6,924 nucleotides of DNA from Prevotella sp. (GTDB taxonomy: Bacteria; Bacteroidota; Bacteroidia; Bacteroidales; Bacteroidaceae). Positions 5,701-6,924 of the stretch are shown one piece after another; positions within the stretch are counted from its first letter, which is position 1, and every line of letters begins with the position of its first letter. The notes under the pieces are model-generated. The model ran no database searches and had not been told where the DNA came from. It worked only from the letters and a program-made list of their open reading frames with translations. The translations under genes were made by a program, and so were the position numbers. The stretch covers positions 1-6,924 of the forward strand of contig JAGBQP010000027.1 in NCBI GenBank assembly GCA_017632825.1, in the 5' to 3' direction.

Positions 5701-6924
5701 GATGGTCTTCGTTGACGTGTAATGCTTAGAACCGATAGATACCACGAGATGGTTGTCATCATCGATACTCAGTTTGAACTTCTCTTCGCCATTACCGTGT
5801 GCGAAGATGTCACCAGCTGCAGTCACGTTCACCCACATATCAGCCGAGAAGTCCTTTTGAGCCAAATTGAAACTGGCCTCAGTGTAGGCAGCACGTTCTG
5901 TATTTTGTGCTGACAGGGCCACGTCGTGGGCCACATCTGCCCCATTCAGGACACCGCTCACCACAAAATTGTTGTCCGTCAGCAGCTCCTTCTGAATATC
6001 TTCGTTGAAAGTCAGGCTAATCTCATCGCCGGTGTTCAATATGCCGTCGGTCGGGCTTGCCAGTCCGAACAGTTGCGGACGATGTACGTCTTTCACCAGC
6101 GTCAGCACCTCGCTCTCTGCCGTCACGGGAGCGCCACTATACGTCGCCGAGCTGCGTGCACGGAACTTGTAGGTACCGTCTATCCAGTTCTTCGAATTCA
6201 TGCCCAGCGGCAGGGTTATCACACCATCTTCAGGCAGCTCTTCGGGAATATAGCCTTGCAATAGGCTCCACGTAGTGGCGCCCGGAGCCATGTACTGGAT
6301 GTCGACGCGCTGCAGACCGCTAAAGTTACGGTCGAAGCCTGTCACCTTCAGCATGATGTCGTCATTCACGTTTTGAGTATTTACCACTGTCTTGTCGATG
6401 GTCAGTGTCACTGGCGTACTGGCAGGAACAAAATGAGCGTTCAGACTCACTTCGCTTTTTATGGCACCATGTATGGTAGTCTCGTCGTTCTGACAGGAAC
6501 TTCTCAGAGCTAATTTTATGTTCTCGTAGTCTGTCACGTCGATATCTACCTGCTCCAGAGTCAGAATAATCTTTACCGGCTTGTTACCAGCGGGTACCAA
6601 TATTGAACGGCCATTCTGAATGTCACCAGTGGGTAAGCTTAATTTGGCACCTTTGGGGTTCGCGCCGTCCACTGGTACAAGCTCAAAGTATGCATCAGCA
6701 CCGATGCCGCTATTATTCCATAATTCAAGTTCAAACTGAGCTTTGCCGCCACTTGGTATGCCTGTGAGCATGTTGTTGTGGCAGATTATTTCGGGCTGGT
6801 CTATTTGTACAGTGGCTGCTGATAACTCAGTCCCCGGTTTATAGTACTTCGTCACTTCCTGCCCCTCGTATGGACAAGAGCTTTGACCGCCTACAGTACG
6901 GAAGACAGGACCGTGGTTGCCAGA
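2800..6924 (-). CDS. giant secreted multidomain LamG/Ig-like surface protein with T9SS-like tail (5'-truncated by window edge)
   Basis: The reading frame is open to the right edge, so 1374 residues are visible and the start is outside; numbering is from the edge. Order: N-terminal beta region (1-170, beginning SGNHGPVF); Ig/FN3-like sandwich (172-279); SbsA-type Ig-like domain with GDEISLTFNEDI (280-328); first LamG-like domain (329-493); GYWKMDEGSGT link; second LamG domain (534-709; AWHHLALNV, YVDGYAV, MVDEIRLW); Ig-like domain (745-813); BACON-like domain (820-912; LPTWLTASATSGTL); beta-domain with NDECRG (920-1031); two GWNW repeats (about 1040-1106 and 1127-1193); Ala/Arg-rich linker; second beta-domain with NECRA and GSPKHPLVIEL (1230-1326); tail YDLQGRK to YIINGKKQVK (1343-1374), T9SS type A-like. 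LamG and BACON-like modules suggest glycan or host/matrix binding at the cell surface; no enzyme domain is visible. It is the first visible gene of the leftward operon. Confidence 0.88.
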   Translation of the reverse strand, partial: SGNHGPVFRTVGGQSSCPYEGQEVTKYYKPGTELSAATVQIDQPEIICHNNMLTGIPSGGKAQFELELWNNSGIGADAYFELVPVDGANPKGAKLSLPTGDIQNGRSILVPAGNKPVKIILTLEQVDIDVTDYENIKLALRSSCQNDETTIHGAIKSEVSLNAHFVPASTPVTLTIDKTVVNTQNVNDDIMLKVTGFDRNFSGLQRVDIQYMAPGATTWSLLQGYIPEELPEDGVITLPLGMNSKNWIDGTYKFRARSSATYSGAPVTAESEVLTLVKDVHRPQLFGLASPTDGILNTGDEISLTFNEDIQKELLTDNNFVVSGVLNGADVAHDVALSAQNTERAAYTEASFNLAQKDFSADMWVNVTAAGDIFAHGNGEEKFKLSIDDDNHLVVSIGSKHYTSTKTIEKNTWTFLAFNYNYESGSSVLNVRAVTDNATEDLFVNTAVADYAGTGKIMLGQHFTGAIQELALWDNARSVADAQAEMHWTKKPSTPHLIGYWKMDEGSGTEIRDYARSRHMTLPNSTSWYLNNDNKAVTLNGTDALKLNIAECSVLDTEDYAVEMWFKGDKAQNTTASSLLYTNEESVGIGFNNGGMLTLTAGNQAIELSKNNYLDNAWHHLALNVLRNGNATVYVDGYAVKTMSAQIVPSLEGAYLYIGTRDGNQPFIGMVDEIRLWKSSMTGDMLNNLRTQRLVGDESGLVAYYPFETLTRNTSGIISSVSSDQDFSAGAKTAETYSGAAITYNDEAPAMKVKPVATNVLYSYVANERSIVITLNEDVNRLEGSTVNFTVRGVKDTNGNESNAISWSAYVRQNSLLWKGETEATIEKTVGEAATFEATIINESGLSENWTLTGLPTWLTASATSGTLKATMSKNITFTIAESVPIGKYEQTIYLTGNSNIAEPLTLNLNVKGEEPDWMVNVGDYESSMNVIGYVELNGTLMNDENDIVAAFINDECRGVAHLDYKERYDGYFVTMDIYGDESDANQKVTFRFYDASTGTVYPAVEPNLNIKYESLALIGKYNEPVVFSILDKVEQSTNLKSGWNWLSLNVKADNMSAEAVFEKIASDVSVIKSQNSGYLMYEEGEWDGNLETALTNDQMYAVKMLNDRNLYLVGSRVTPGNCPITVYKGWNWIGYYGRQLSSVERALNTMNPEDGDILKGQKGVSYFDVNEWAGSINMIEPGKGYMLKGVSDDVRIFSYDAVLVAGARAAAQLASRPARRSPVTAFVPVDFRTYSNNAIMAVKVVDNGLPIVGVELGVFADNECRAAAFTNEKGIAFLTIPGDDAATLTFKAAVNGLVVTPAETVEYEADGIYGSPKHPLVIELDNATGIESLNASINTNGMYDLQGRKVQLNGQDKKLRKGVYIINGKKQVK
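3346..3807 (-). repeat. tandem pair of 'GWNW' protein repeats within the giant gene
   Basis: Two units of about 67 residues lie in tandem. The first starts LKSGWNWLSLNV and the second VYKGWNWIGYYG. Each continues with a helix-like segment (SAEAVFEKI / SVERALNTM), an aspartate followed by IKSQ or LKGQ, a GY or GVSYF stretch, an EW motif (EGEWDGNL / VNEWAGSI) and a closing YAVK or GYMLKG. The nucleotide sequences have diverged, so this is an old duplication visible at protein level. Units of this type occur before C-terminal sorting regions in secreted Bacteroidetes proteins, by recollection. Confidence 0.7.

Noticed and set aside
5368..5715. 115-residue plus-strand ORF opposite the LamG region
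   Set aside because: It is antisense to a coherent LamG-coding frame in a G/C-rich stretch where stop-free shadow frames are expected.
1..6924. CRISPR array, tRNA/rRNA gene, transposase or phage genes
   Set aside because: No spaced identical repeats, cloverleaf, rRNA stretches or recombinase motifs were seen on either strand.

Overview
The window looks like Bacteroidales DNA, most likely Prevotella or a close relative. Three things point there: promoter boxes of the TAnnTTTG type with A/T-rich, mostly Shine-Dalgarno-free starts; large secreted beta-sandwich proteins ending in 'YD..GR...KG.YI..GKK' tails like type IX secretion (T9SS) sorting domains; and a small 'MKK.Y..P' protein of a kind common in Prevotella genomes. 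This is judged by eye and from memory of the families; no search was run.

Left part (1-1480): two divergently transcribed genes for polytopic membrane proteins. The leftward one (1-503) runs off the window. The rightward one (710-1480) is complete, with seven predicted membrane helices and no output domain. Their N-terminal halves are recognisably related, so they are a divergent paralogous pair. The 206-bp space between them carries a good Bacteroidetes -7 box for each direction, a 27-bp palindrome (11-bp perfect arms) and a 10-bp direct repeat spaced exactly 30 bp apart.

Middle (1481-1606): a convergent intergenic gap holding a strong intrinsic terminator for leftward transcription (hairpin, then eight T on the minus strand).

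Right part (1607-6924): a leftward operon, read from high to low coordinates. First comes a giant secreted mosaic protein, whose start lies beyond the right edge of the window (at least 1374 residues: Ig-like, two LamG, BACON-like, 'ECRG' beta-domain, two 'GWNW' repeats, a second 'ECRG'-type domain, sorting tail). Next, 14 nt downstream, is a 335-residue secreted protein with a third copy of the same beta-domain and its own sorting-type tail. Last, 12 nt further, is a 52-residue small protein with a strong Shine-Dalgarno that overlaps the preceding stop codon. The terminator follows.

The operon probably makes cell-surface or secreted binding/adhesion proteins; no catalytic domain is visible. 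The most unusual points are the overlooked small acidic protein at the operon end, the palindromic repeat element inside the signal-peptide coding region of the 335-residue protein, and the divergent membrane-protein pair with its operator-like intergenic region.
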